NCBI GenBank assembly: GCA_964618455.1
Contig: CAZUAQ010000009.1
Coordinates: forward strand, 1-64,000
Direction of reading: 5' to 3'
Length of the DNA: 64,000 nt
From: CAZUAQ01 sp964618455
Lineage (GTDB): Bacteria > Planctomycetota > Phycisphaerae > UBA1845 > PWPN01
The notes beneath the pieces were generated by a model, which was given only the letters and a program-made list of their open reading frames with translations, made no database searches and was not told the DNA's origin. Position 1 is the first letter of the stretch. The number at the start of each line of letters is the position of its first letter. The position numbers were made by a program, and so were the translations under genes. Shown here one piece after another: positions 52,170-60,826 of the stretch.

Positions 52170-53109
52170 ATGATTGAAGTACGGAACTTGACGAAGGCGT
52201 ACGGGTCCCACTTGGCGGTCAACAACGTGTCGTTCACCGTCCAGGAAGGCGAGATCGTCGGCTTCCTCGGCCCCAACGGCGCCGGCAAGAGCACGACGAT
52301 GCGGATTCTGACGGGCTACATGCCCGCCACGAGCGGCACCGCCCGCGTTGCCGGTCACGACGTGTTCACTGACTCCATCGAGGTCCGCCGCCGGATCGGC
52401 TACCTGCCGGAAGGCAACCCGCTGTATCCGGAAATGCGCGTGCGGGAGTTCCTGAACTTCCGTGGCAAGCTCCGCGGCATGTCCCGGCCGGAACGCAATG
52501 ACGCCATCCGGCACGTCACCGAGCGATGCTGGCTCGGGGAGTTCATCGATCGGCCGGTCGGGCAGCTGTCCAAGGGCATGCGTCAGCGCGTGGGCCTGGC
52601 CGACGCGCTGCTTCACGATCCGCCGGTCATCATTCTCGACGAGCCGACCATCGGTCTCGACCCGACACAGATTCGCGAAACGCGACGCCTGGTCACCGAC
52701 CTGTCGAAGCGTCATACGATCCTGCTGAGCTCACATATCCTTCCGGAAGTCGAGGCGGTCTGCCAGCGAACGATCATCATTGCCGGAGGGCAGGTCCGGG
52801 CGAGCGGCGCGATCAGCAAGGTGCGCGAACAAATCAAGGGCGCGTCGGGGCTGATCGCCGAGATCAAGGGATCGCAGGCGGACGTGAGTAATGCGCTGAA
52901 GGGCATCCAAGGTGTCAAGGGCGTTGAAGCTACGGCGGTCGACGGCTGGGTGCGTGCGAAGATCACCAGCGAAGAGGGCAGGGATGTCCGCGAGCAGGTG
53001 GCGCAGACGGCGGCGCAACACAACTGGCCATTGCGCGAGTTGCGGCACGAGGTCGGCAGTCTGGAAGAGTTCTTCGTGCAGATCACGGCGGAGGCGGCCG
53101 CGAAGGAAA
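52170..53109 (+). CDS. ABC transporter ATP-binding protein (GldA-like), 3' end lost in assembly gap
   Basis: The first 313 residues of an ABC ATPase: Walker A FLGPNGAGKSTTMRIL, the signature LSKGMRQRVGLA, Walker B VIILDEPTIGLDP, and a C-terminal domain after residue 215 as in GldA and other ABC-2 exporters. GAAGGA lies 9 bases before the ATG at 52170. The frame runs without a stop into the N-run at 53110. The chain normally ends about here (EEFFVQITAEAAAKE), and a stop occurs within 10 to 25 bases beyond the gap in two frames, so only a few residues are missing. It is the first gene of a four-gene operon with GldF-, GldG- and DUF4340-type genes. Confidence 0.9.
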
Positions 53110-53119
53110 NNNNNNNNNN
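53110..53119. other. Assembly gap (10 Ns)
   Basis: Ten Ns, probably a placeholder of unknown true length, interrupt the 3' end of the ATPase gene. Frame continuity across it cannot be judged. Confidence 0.99.
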
Positions 53120-53212
53120 GCCGCATGATGAGGCCTGGATGAGAGAGACGAAAATCGACCGCCGGGCAGACGGTTCGGCGGTCTGGAGTGAGCTGAGAGC
53201 GAGGTTCATACG

Positions 53213-54034
53213 ATGTCGGCAGAGTCTCAAGCGAATGCCCTGGCCACGTCCGGTGTCACATCGGACGAGCGCACGGGGCTGAGCCATACGTCGGTGGTTC
53301 GCCGGGGCGGGGGCGCCGGGGCGACCATGGCCATCACGCAGCGCGAGTTGCAGTCGATCTTCTTTTCGCCCATCGCGTACGTGGTGGGCTTCGTCTTCCT
53401 GGTGCTGGCGGGGCTGTTTTTCGTCAACGAGACGATCAAGCCGGGCTCGATCGCCGGGATGCGGACGCTGTTCGAGTTCCTGGCATCGGTGCTGGTGTTT
53501 GCCCTGCCGGTGATCACCATGCGATCGATCTCGGACGAGTTCGCCTCGGGCGCGGTGGAATCGCTGATGACCGCGCCGGTGACGGATGCGTCGGTGGTCT
53601 TCGGCAAGTTCCTCGGCGCGGTGATCTTCTACCTGGTGCTGCTGGCGACGACCATTCCGCACTGGGTGATGCTTTCGTCCGTGGCGGATCCGGACACCGC
53701 CTCCATCCTGTGCGGCTACGTGGGCATGGTTCTGCTGGGCATGTTCTTCATCGCGGTGGGTCTGTTCGCCAGCGCGTGTACGCGTCACCAGTTGCTGGCG
53801 GCGATCATCGGCGTGTCGATCCTCAGTGTCCTGACCTTCGTGATGAACTACGGGGCGGAGTATCTGGGCAACAGCAGCTTTCGCGAAGCCTGCGCGGCGT
53901 TGAGTGTGATGCCGCGGTTTTCCGATTTTGCGAAGGGCGTCTTCGATCTCTACAGCGTGTTCTACCTGGTGGCGGGCACGGTGTTGTTTCTGTTTCTGGC
54001 TACGAAAGTTCTGGAGTCGCGACGATGGCGGTAA
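53213..54034 (+). CDS. ABC-2 type transporter permease (GldF-like)
   Basis: A 273-residue membrane protein. A soluble, Ser/Ala-rich start of about 38 residues leads to ITQRELQSIFFSPIAYVVGFVF, which matches the start of GldF and related ABC-2 permeases, then six membrane helices up to residue 270. FASGAVESLMTAPVTDASVVFGKF is the conserved cytoplasmic loop that contacts the ATPase. GAGG 8 bases before the ATG at 53213 sets the start. The next gene overlaps its end by 10 bases. The cargo of this system outside gliding Bacteroidetes is unknown. Confidence 0.9.
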   Translation: MSAESQANALATSGVTSDERTGLSHTSVVRRGGGAGATMAITQRELQSIFFSPIAYVVGFVFLVLAGLFFVNETIKPGSIAGMRTLFEFLASVLVFALPVITMRSISDEFASGAVESLMTAPVTDASVVFGKFLGAVIFYLVLLATTIPHWVMLSSVADPDTASILCGYVGMVLLGMFFIAVGLFASACTRHQLLAAIIGVSILSVLTFVMNYGAEYLGNSSFREACAALSVMPRFSDFAKGVFDLYSVFYLVAGTVLFLFLATKVLESRRWR

Positions 54035-56790
54035 ATCCAACGAATGAAGGCATGAGTTCTGCGGGGCGTCGCTTCTTCTTCGGCACCAACGTCCTGCTTG
54101 CGATCATCTTCCTGGCGGTGATTGTCGGAGGCGTCGGTTGGCTGATCTACGAGAAGCTCGACTACCGGACGACGCTCACCGGGGTGGGGCGGCACACGCT
54201 CTCCGACCGTACCAAGAAGGTGGTCCAGCAGATCGCAAAGGACGACCCCGACCGGGAGATCCGCATCACCACGGTCTACACGACCGAGGAGCCGGGTTTC
54301 GAGCGCAGCGAGTTCCTGCCCCCGCTGCGGGACTACACCAACGAACTGGACAAGTTCAGCCCGGCGGTCGAGGTGGAGCACATTCACCGCGACAACGAGC
54401 AGAAGGCGGAACTCGTCGAGCGGATTCAGGGCAAATTCGGCTCCGCCTCCTCCGACTATGAGACGGTGATCACGCAGGCGGAAAATCTCTGGGATCCGTT
54501 GAAGACGACGCTTCAGGGCATTACCGGCCAGATCACGGCGCTGCAGGAGGCGGACGGTTGGGTCGCCCAGTTCTCGCCGCTGGGCAAGATCTACACCGAC
54601 TTCGTCGGCGACCTGACCGCGATCGAGGAAACCGCCGAAGAGGTGAACGACCTCGTCCGCGGTGAGACCCTTCCCCGTTACGGCGAGGCGAAGACCAGCC
54701 TCACGACGTTGAACGACAACCTGATCCAGCATTTCGAATCGGCCCAGGAGAGTTTCCAGGAATGGAACGACCTGATGGAGGTCCTCGGCAATGCCGATTC
54801 GGCCTTCGTGCAGGAGACGATGTCCAACGCGCAGGAACTTGCGGCCCTAGCGGAGGAACTGCAGCAGATTGTGGGCGATCCCGAGGATGAGACGGTCCCG
54901 GACGATCCGGCGGCGGTGCTGAAGGAGTTCGCCGCAAGTGCCCAGCAACTTGTTGAAGCGTTGCAGGCGGAGGAGAACCGCGTGAACGCTTTCGTCGAGA
55001 AGAATCCGTCGATCGACCAGCACCCGATGTGGGGCGTGCAGGTCACGCAGGCGATCTTCGTGCAGCGGGCGCCGTTGCCCTTCCTGCTGAGCAGCACGGC
55101 GGAGCAGTTGGCCACGAGCCGGCAGGAAATCCGCCAGATGCTCGTGAGCAATCAGCCCGAAGACATCCTCAAGAACAACATCCGTAAACAGCGCCAGGTG
55201 GCGCAGGTGCCCATGCGGCGCATCGGCATGTGGGCACAGCAGGTGGCCAATGTCTTCACGGAAGGGGCGGAGGTCGACGAAGCCAGCCGACAGTTCATCG
55301 GCGCCGCCACGGAAGGCGATCTGATCAGCGGGACGCTGGACCAATTGAAAGAGCTGCGGACGGCCCTGTCTGATCTTCCGGAAATCGAGATCGACGACAT
55401 CGGCGAGAAACTCAAGAACGAGAACTTCGTCGTCATCGAGTCGGGAGATAAGGTTCAGGTGCTGGAATTCGACAACGTCTGGCCCATCTCGACGCAGGCA
55501 CCGGGTATGGATCCGGACGAAGTCCACCGGGTATTCGACGGCGATACCGCCATCTCCGGGGCGCTGATCGGCATGACCAGCGAGGAGACGGTGGCGACGG
55601 TGGTCTTCGCCCATTTCGAGCCGCAGTCGCAGAACCCGATGATGCGTTCGCAATCGCAGCCGCCGCTGCCGATCGCGATCTTCACCAAGCTCCGCGAGCG
55701 GCTGGAAAGCGCCAACTTCGAGGTGAAGGACTGGAACCTGGCGGCCGAGGGCGAGGCGTCCGAGCCTCCGGCGATCGAGGAAGGGCGCCAGGCGGTCTAT
55801 GTCTTCTTCCCACCTGCCATCTCGCAGCAGAACCCCTTCCAGCGCCAGCAACAGCCTCCGCGCACCTTCGGCCCGCAGGACATGGCCAAGGTCAAGCAGG
55901 TCCTGGAAGACGGCGGACGCGGCATTTTCCTGACGCTGTTCTACTTCGCCCCGCCCAATCCGTTCATGATGGAGCCGCCCAAGTACGACTATGCCCAGTA
56001 TCTCGAGAACGAGTGGGGCATCGACGTCGAGTACTACAAACGCGTGATCAAAGGCGTGGTCGATCCCAAGCATCCCGACCGCTACGGCATCACCGTCAAT
56101 GACTGGATGTACATGCAGTTGAGCGCGTTCAACCCGGATCACCCGATCGGGGCGCCGCTGCGCAATCGCCGCATGCTGATGAGCGAGGTGGTTCCGGTGC
56201 TTCGCGCGAGCGAGACGCCCGAGAACGTCACGATCGAGTCCGTGCTGGAGGTTCCCGCCAACGCGCGAGGAATCTGGGCGGAAGAGGACGTGATGCGCAT
56301 CATGCGGGCGCTCCAGAGCGGCGAAAGTGACAGCACGTTCACGCCGAGTGATGAGCAATCCCTCAAGCCGCCGTTCTCGGTGGTTGTTGCGGCAACGAAG
56401 ACCGATTCGACGGCGGACGAGGAAACCGCTGCGACGGACAGCGATGCTGAGACCGACGTCGAGGAGACCGGCGGCCCCGCCAAGATCGTCGTGATGGGCA
56501 ACGGGCGGGCCCTGGAGAACAACTACCTCTCGCAGCGCGTCATGCGTTTCGAGGGCAGGCAGCAGCGTCTGGTGACGGATCCGCCGCCGACGGAGAACAT
56601 GGATCTCTTCGTCAACGCGGTGTACTGGTTGGCGGACAAGCAGGACATGATTGCATCGGGGCCGGCCACGACGGAATTCATCGAACCTTTGGACAACACC
56701 ACGAAGGACTCGCTCCACGCGATGACGCTCGGCTGGGCCGGGGCGGTGTTGATGGCCGGGGTCGTGGTCTTTTTCGTTCGGAGGAAGTGA
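54025..56790 (+). CDS. GldG-like ABC transporter auxiliary protein
   Basis: A 921-residue protein with a membrane helix near each end (about 17-40, and LGWAGAVLMAGVVVFFV near the C-terminus) and a large domain between them outside the membrane. The N-terminal VGRHTLSDRTKKVVQQI and later VYVFFPPA, QVLEDGGRGIFLTLFYF and NWMYM-type segments match the GldG/IFT52-like auxiliary family, here enlarged by a long helical insert (about residues 140-430). The ATG at 54025 lies inside the permease gene (10-base overlap), with CTGGAG upstream; the frame is open further back but only as a shadow of the permease. Two proline/glutamine-rich stretches (QNPFQRQQQPPRTF) are notable. It would couple the transporter to an extracytoplasmic partner. 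Confidence 0.85.
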   Translation: MAVNPTNEGMSSAGRRFFFGTNVLLAIIFLAVIVGGVGWLIYEKLDYRTTLTGVGRHTLSDRTKKVVQQIAKDDPDREIRITTVYTTEEPGFERSEFLPPLRDYTNELDKFSPAVEVEHIHRDNEQKAELVERIQGKFGSASSDYETVITQAENLWDPLKTTLQGITGQITALQEADGWVAQFSPLGKIYTDFVGDLTAIEETAEEVNDLVRGETLPRYGEAKTSLTTLNDNLIQHFESAQESFQEWNDLMEVLGNADSAFVQETMSNAQELAALAEELQQIVGDPEDETVPDDPAAVLKEFAASAQQLVEALQAEENRVNAFVEKNPSIDQHPMWGVQVTQAIFVQRAPLPFLLSSTAEQLATSRQEIRQMLVSNQPEDILKNNIRKQRQVAQVPMRRIGMWAQQVANVFTEGAEVDEASRQFIGAATEGDLISGTLDQLKELRTALSDLPEIEIDDIGEKLKNENFVVIESGDKVQVLEFDNVWPISTQAPGMDPDEVHRVFDGDTAISGALIGMTSEETVATVVFAHFEPQSQNPMMRSQSQPPLPIAIFTKLRERLESANFEVKDWNLAAEGEASEPPAIEEGRQAVYVFFPPAISQQNPFQRQQQPPRTFGPQDMAKVKQVLEDGGRGIFLTLFYFAPPNPFMMEPPKYDYAQYLENEWGIDVEYYKRVIKGVVDPKHPDRYGITVNDWMYMQLSAFNPDHPIGAPLRNRRMLMSEVVPVLRASETPENVTIESVLEVPANARGIWAEEDVMRIMRALQSGESDSTFTPSDEQSLKPPFSVVVAATKTDSTADEETAATDSDAETDVEETGGPAKIVVMGNGRALENNYLSQRVMRFEGRQQRLVTDPPPTENMDLFVNAVYWLADKQDMIASGPATTEFIEPLDNTTKDSLHAMTLGWAGAVLMAGVVVFFVRRK

Positions 56791-56799
56791 GTTAGACCC

Positions 56800-59556
56800 A
56801 TGAACATGAAGACGACACTCGTTCTGGCGCTCGTGGCGCTCGTCGTGGTGGGCGTGGCCTTTTTCGTCATGCAACCCGAGGGTACGACTACGACGGCCCA
56901 AGGCAACGGTGAGGAGAACGCCGACAAGGTCGTGACGGACTTCGAGAGCGAAGACGTGGCCAAGGTCGATCGCGTCGAAATGGAGACGCGCACTGGCGGC
57001 AAGATGATCTTCGAGAAACAGGGCGACGACTGGATGATGCTCGAGCCGATGTCCGCGCGCGCCGCCCGATACAGCCTCGAGAACATCCTTCGCCGCATGA
57101 CCGACCTGGAATACGTCGATGCGTATGAGAAAGACGACGAGGGCTATCCCTCCGAGAAGCAGACGGGCTTCGGCGCGCCCGTCGCGCGCCTGGCCGCCTA
57201 CATCGACGGTGACAAAAAGGTCGACCTGGTCTTCGGCAAGACACCGCTGATGGGCAAGGGGCAGTACCTTCGCCGTGGCGGCGAGGAGACGGTTTTGGTC
57301 GCCGGTGAGGATCTCACCCAGACCTTCCGCCGCAAGCCCCAGGACTTCCGCGACAAGCAGCTCATCAAGCGCGACCTGGCGGACGTCGCCCGCGTGGAGG
57401 TCTCCGGAGCGACGAATTTCCACCTCGCACGGGACGGCGACGACTGGATTCTCGAAGAGCCGGTGAAGATGCGCGCGGACAAGTCGCGGGCGGATCGCGT
57501 CGCGCGGAAGGTCGTCAGCCTGAGTGTGTCGGACTGGATTGATGATGCGCCGACATCCTACGCCCTGTTCGGCCTGGATGAGCCCACGCTGACGGTCACG
57601 GCGCAGCTCGAGCGCGAAGTGCCCGCCGAGCCGAAAGAGGATGCGGACGCGGAGAGCGATGAGCCCGAGACGACGGTCGAAACCGAGACGCTGACGCTGC
57701 TGGTCGGCGGCCCGACGTCGAACGAGGGCACGGCGCACTTCGCCCGCTTTGCCGGTGAGGACACGCCCTGGGTCTTCAGCATCACCGACTACGATCGCAA
57801 GGAAATCTCTCCGCCGATCACGGAGCTCGGCGACAAGAGCCTGATCGACATCCAGCCGAATCGCGTCACGAAGATCGAGGCGACGCTGCCTGATGGGGGA
57901 ATGACCCTGGTCAAGAGCGAGGATGGCAAATGGACATTTGAGAATGAGCAGGGCACGGCGGACATGGTGGCGGTGCTCGACCTGATGAACGCGGTGAACG
58001 ATCTCGAAGCGGAGAACTTCGCCGATCCCGGGGATCCACTGACCCAAAGCGACTGGGACAGCCCTCGGGCGAAGATCGCGATCACGCAGGAGGGCAGGAT
58101 GAAGCCCGCCACGCTGCTGATCGGGGACACCAGCGCCAGCGGCAAGATGGTCTTCGTGAAGAACGCCGACGAGCAGGGCATCGCCGCCGTCCGGGATGCG
58201 GATGTCGAAGAGATCCTGCTCGGGCCGATCGCCTATCGTGATCGCTCGATCATGCGTTTCCCGCGCGAGCGCGCCGAGCGGTTGAACATTGCCCGCCGCG
58301 GCAGCGACGCGGTCACGCTGGAAAAGGTGAGCGGCCAGTGGAAGATGGTCGGGCCCATCGAGGCGTCGGCGGATGCATCGGCGGTGCGGACCTTGCTGCT
58401 CGACCTGGCGACGCTGCGGGCTGAACGCGTGGTTGATGTCGGCAACAGGGAGGCTTACGGGCTGGACGATCCCGATGTGGAAGTCACCGTGACTGTGGCG
58501 GCCCTGACCGACGATCCGAACACGGAAGTGGCGGGCGAAGAGCAAGCCACGGAGGAGACCCCTGAAGGTGAAGGGGACGAGGAAGGCGCCGAGACGGATG
58601 GGGATGCGGAAGCATCCGCGGATGATGCGCCGCCCGGCATGTCCATCGAAGAGCTGCTGGAGTTCCAGAAGTCCCTGCCCGAGACGGCCGAGAACGAAGA
58701 CGACATCGCGCAGAATCCGGCCGCCACAAAGATGCTGGAGGATCTGCTCGCCGCCAGGGAATCCGGCGACGAGGAAGGCGGCAAGAAGCCGGTCTACACG
58801 CTCGAGGATCTTCTGGAATATACGAAGAACCTGCCTACCGAGTCCGATGATCCGGACGTGATTCTGCAGAACCCGCTGATGATCGAACTGCTCGAGAACA
58901 TGATCGCCGAGCGGGACGCGAAGGCGGCGGAGGAATCGGCCGAGGACAAACCGGAAGAAAAGCAGGCATCGAAGCCGAAGGTGGGCAAGAATCAGTTCCG
59001 CCTCGCCCTGGCTCAGCAGGAGGGCAAGGTGTACGCGGCGCTTGCCAGCAACGAGACGATTTACGAGGTCGGCCAGGCGCAGTTGGATAACGCCATGGCC
59101 GAGCTGCACGATCGCCAGATCGCCAAGTTCGAGGTGGCGGACGTGAAGGAAGTGATCTTCGCGGATGACGGGCAGGTCACGCTCAGCCGCGTGGACTCGA
59201 GCAAGTGGAAAGCACTCGAGGACCCGGTGCTGCCGATCGACGGCCAGAAAGTGACCGAGGCACTGAACGACTTCCGCGACCTCAAGACGCATCAATATGT
59301 GGCCTACGACACGGATCAGCTGGAGGCGTTCGGTCTGGCATCCGAGGATGTGAGCCGCGTGAGTGTGACGCTGAAGGACGGTACGCGAACGGAGATCCTG
59401 GTCTCGCCGAAGGGGCCGGAGAATGACGCCGGTACCAATCGCTACGCCACGGTGAACGGCTCGAACAAGGTGTTCCTCCTGACGGAGGAGCAGGCGGAAA
59501 AGATCGACCGCTCGCTTTCGGACTTCGAGGAGGGCGTCGAAGAGCCCTCCGCGTAA
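56800..59556 (+). CDS. DUF4340 domain protein, last gene of the Gld-like operon
   Basis: A 918-residue protein: one N-terminal membrane helix (about 4-24), then a long periplasmic part made of repeated DUF4340-type beta modules (VDRVEMETRTGGKMIFEKQGDDWMMLEP near 52, VTKIEATLPDGGMTLVKSEDGKWTFEN near 358, and again near 790). An acidic, low-complexity insert at about 570-725 carries a tandem duplication of about 40 residues (614-653 and 668-706, both with EELLE/EDLLE, LPxE and QNP). It starts 9 bases after the GldG-like gene. DUF4340 genes follow gldG in many bacteria; their function is unknown. The opposite strand is also open for 4.4 kb, which is an artefact of GC-rich coding. Confidence 0.88.
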   Translation: MNMKTTLVLALVALVVVGVAFFVMQPEGTTTTAQGNGEENADKVVTDFESEDVAKVDRVEMETRTGGKMIFEKQGDDWMMLEPMSARAARYSLENILRRMTDLEYVDAYEKDDEGYPSEKQTGFGAPVARLAAYIDGDKKVDLVFGKTPLMGKGQYLRRGGEETVLVAGEDLTQTFRRKPQDFRDKQLIKRDLADVARVEVSGATNFHLARDGDDWILEEPVKMRADKSRADRVARKVVSLSVSDWIDDAPTSYALFGLDEPTLTVTAQLEREVPAEPKEDADAESDEPETTVETETLTLLVGGPTSNEGTAHFARFAGEDTPWVFSITDYDRKEISPPITELGDKSLIDIQPNRVTKIEATLPDGGMTLVKSEDGKWTFENEQGTADMVAVLDLMNAVNDLEAENFADPGDPLTQSDWDSPRAKIAITQEGRMKPATLLIGDTSASGKMVFVKNADEQGIAAVRDADVEEILLGPIAYRDRSIMRFPRERAERLNIARRGSDAVTLEKVSGQWKMVGPIEASADASAVRTLLLDLATLRAERVVDVGNREAYGLDDPDVEVTVTVAALTDDPNTEVAGEEQATEETPEGEGDEEGAETDGDAEASADDAPPGMSIEELLEFQKSLPETAENEDDIAQNPAATKMLEDLLAARESGDEEGGKKPVYTLEDLLEYTKNLPTESDDPDVILQNPLMIELLENMIAERDAKAAEESAEDKPEEKQASKPKVGKNQFRLALAQQEGKVYAALASNETIYEVGQAQLDNAMAELHDRQIAKFEVADVKEVIFADDGQVTLSRVDSSKWKALEDPVLPIDGQKVTEALNDFRDLKTHQYVAYDTDQLEAFGLASEDVSRVSVTLKDGTRTEILVSPKGPENDAGTNRYATVNGSNKVFLLTEEQAEKIDRSLSDFEEGVEEPSA

Positions 59557-59642
59557 CGACGTAAGCCGCGCCCCCTGATGATGAATGGCCGATTCGGCGG
59601 GCCCGGTGCCCCGCGCCAGGTCGCCGGTGAGGAGAGAATGGA

Positions 59643-59930
59643 ATGGCTTCTTCCGGGGATCGCGTGCGATGGACGGTCCTGTTCAGCGGGCAGGTCCAGG
59701 GCGTGGGCTTTCGTTACACGACGAGCCGCGTGGCCGCCAGGCACCCCGTGACCGGTTATGTGAAGAACCTGCCGGACGGCCGCGTGGAGATGGTGGCGGA
59801 GGGGGCTCAGAAGGATCTCCAGGGCCTCGTCCAGGACGTCGAGGAGGCCATGGCGGGGCACATCCGCGAGACGCAGCGGGACGAGAGCCCCGGAACGGGC
59901 CAGTTTCACGACTTTTCGATCCGGCATTAG
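59643..59930 (+). CDS. acyP: Acylphosphatase
   Basis: A 95-residue enzyme that hydrolyses acyl phosphates such as acetyl and carbamoyl phosphate. The catalytic Arg24 lies in VQGVGFRYTT and Asn42 in GYVKNLPDG, both in the family positions. GGAG lies 8 bases before the ATG at 59643. It sits after the ABC operon without a clear terminator between them, and could be read through from it. Confidence 0.93.
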   Translation: MASSGDRVRWTVLFSGQVQGVGFRYTTSRVAARHPVTGYVKNLPDGRVEMVAEGAQKDLQGLVQDVEEAMAGHIRETQRDESPGTGQFHDFSIRH

Positions 59931-59998
59931 GCCGTTTTGGCGTCGCCGGAAGCGGATATCCCAGCCCTCCGAGGCCCGGATCGGGCCGGAAGGCACCC

Positions 59999-60026
59999 TT
60001 GAATCCGGGCGGATTCCTGCTACAAT
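59999..60026 (+). promoter_or_regulatory. Promoter of rpmI-rplT, with inverted repeat in the spacer
   Basis: TTGAAT (59999-60004) and TACAAT (60021-60026) are 16 bases apart, 50 bases before the rpmI start. A perfect inverted repeat, GAATCC (60001-60006) and GGATTC (60011-60016) with a 4-base loop, begins within the -35. Confidence 0.6.
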
Positions 60027-60076
60027 GCGGGACTTTCGTCATTCCAGAGTATTGAAACCGACGAAGTGAGACAGCG

Positions 60077-60274
60077 ATGCCGAAGCAGAAAACCCACAAG
60101 GGTCTCAAGAAACGCGTGAAGGTCACCGCCAAGGGCAAGGTCAAGCGGCGTAACGCCTTCACCGGCCACCTGATGAGCAGTCGGCCCGCCAAGCGGCTCC
60201 GCCGGCTGCGCAAGTCGGCCATTGTTCAGGGCAAGTACGCGGACAATTGCCTGCGTGCTCTCGGTGAGAAGTAA
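60077..60274 (+). CDS. rpmI: 50S ribosomal protein L35
   Basis: A 65-residue, very basic protein with the L35 start MPKQKTHKGLKKRVKVTAKG and RRNAFTGHLMSSRPAKRLRRLR. It binds 23S rRNA late in 50S assembly. rplT follows after 98 bases, the normal order. The usual upstream gene infC is not present; the promoter at 59999 serves the pair directly. Confidence 0.98.
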   Translation: MPKQKTHKGLKKRVKVTAKGKVKRRNAFTGHLMSSRPAKRLRRLRKSAIVQGKYADNCLRALGEK

Positions 60275-60372
60275 CCCCTCAGCGACTGACCGCTGACTCC
60301 ATGATATCAGACTGCAAACGCACGGGGCACGCTTGAGGCCGCTGTGCGAAGATCGAACCAGGAGACGAGACG

Positions 60373-60729
60373 ATGCCACGCGCAACTGCCGGCGCCGCCC
60401 GGGCCAAGAGAAAACGACGACTTCGTAAGGCTGCCAAGGGCTTCTGGGGCGCGAGGAGCCGACAGACGCGGACGATGATCCCCGCTGTGATCCGCGCCGG
60501 GCAGCACGCCTACGAAGGCCGCCGCCTCAAGAAGCGCGATTACCGCGCCATGTGGATCACGCGCATCACCGCCGCCTGCCGCATGCGGGGTATCAGCTAC
60601 TCCCGCTTCATGAACGGCATGCGGCTCTCCAGCGTCGCCCTGAACCGCAAGATGCTCAGCGAACTCGCCATCCACGACGCCCCCGCCTTCGACAAACTCG
60701 TCACCATGGCGCAGGAAAAGCTGAACTGA
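60373..60729 (+). CDS. rplT: 50S ribosomal protein L20
   Basis: A 118-residue L20: long basic N-terminal helix (MPRATAGAARAKRKRRLRKAA, in parts) and the globular domain ending KMLSELAIHDAPAFDKLV. It starts 50S assembly and, in E. coli, represses its own operon at the rpmI leader; I see no pseudoknot of that type in the short leader here. GGAGA lies just before the ATG. Confidence 0.98.
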   Translation: MPRATAGAARAKRKRRLRKAAKGFWGARSRQTRTMIPAVIRAGQHAYEGRRLKKRDYRAMWITRITAACRMRGISYSRFMNGMRLSSVALNRKMLSELAIHDAPAFDKLVTMAQEKLN

Positions 60730-60788
60730 ACCGAAAGCGATCGCCGCATTTGCAGGTGCGGCGAGTTCGCTGAAAGCCGTAAATCATC

Positions 60789-60826
60789 AAGGCACGTCAC
60801 CCGCCTCAGGGAGACGTGCCTTTTCT
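60789..60826 (+). terminator. Terminator after rplT
   Basis: AAGGCACGTC (60789-60798) and GACGTGCCTT (60813-60822) form a perfect 10-bp stem followed by TTCT. A second hairpin (TCGCCGCA with TGCGGCGA, about 60740-60764) lies just before it without a T-run. The structure overlaps the stop codon of the convergent gene. Confidence 0.75.

Noticed and set aside
54847..59295. Antisense open frame of 1482 codons opposite the GldG-like and DUF4340 genes
   Set aside because: Both sense-strand genes have clear domains, starts and operon spacing. The antisense product is rich in Arg, His, Leu and Val without domains or signal, as expected from GC-rich codon shadowing.
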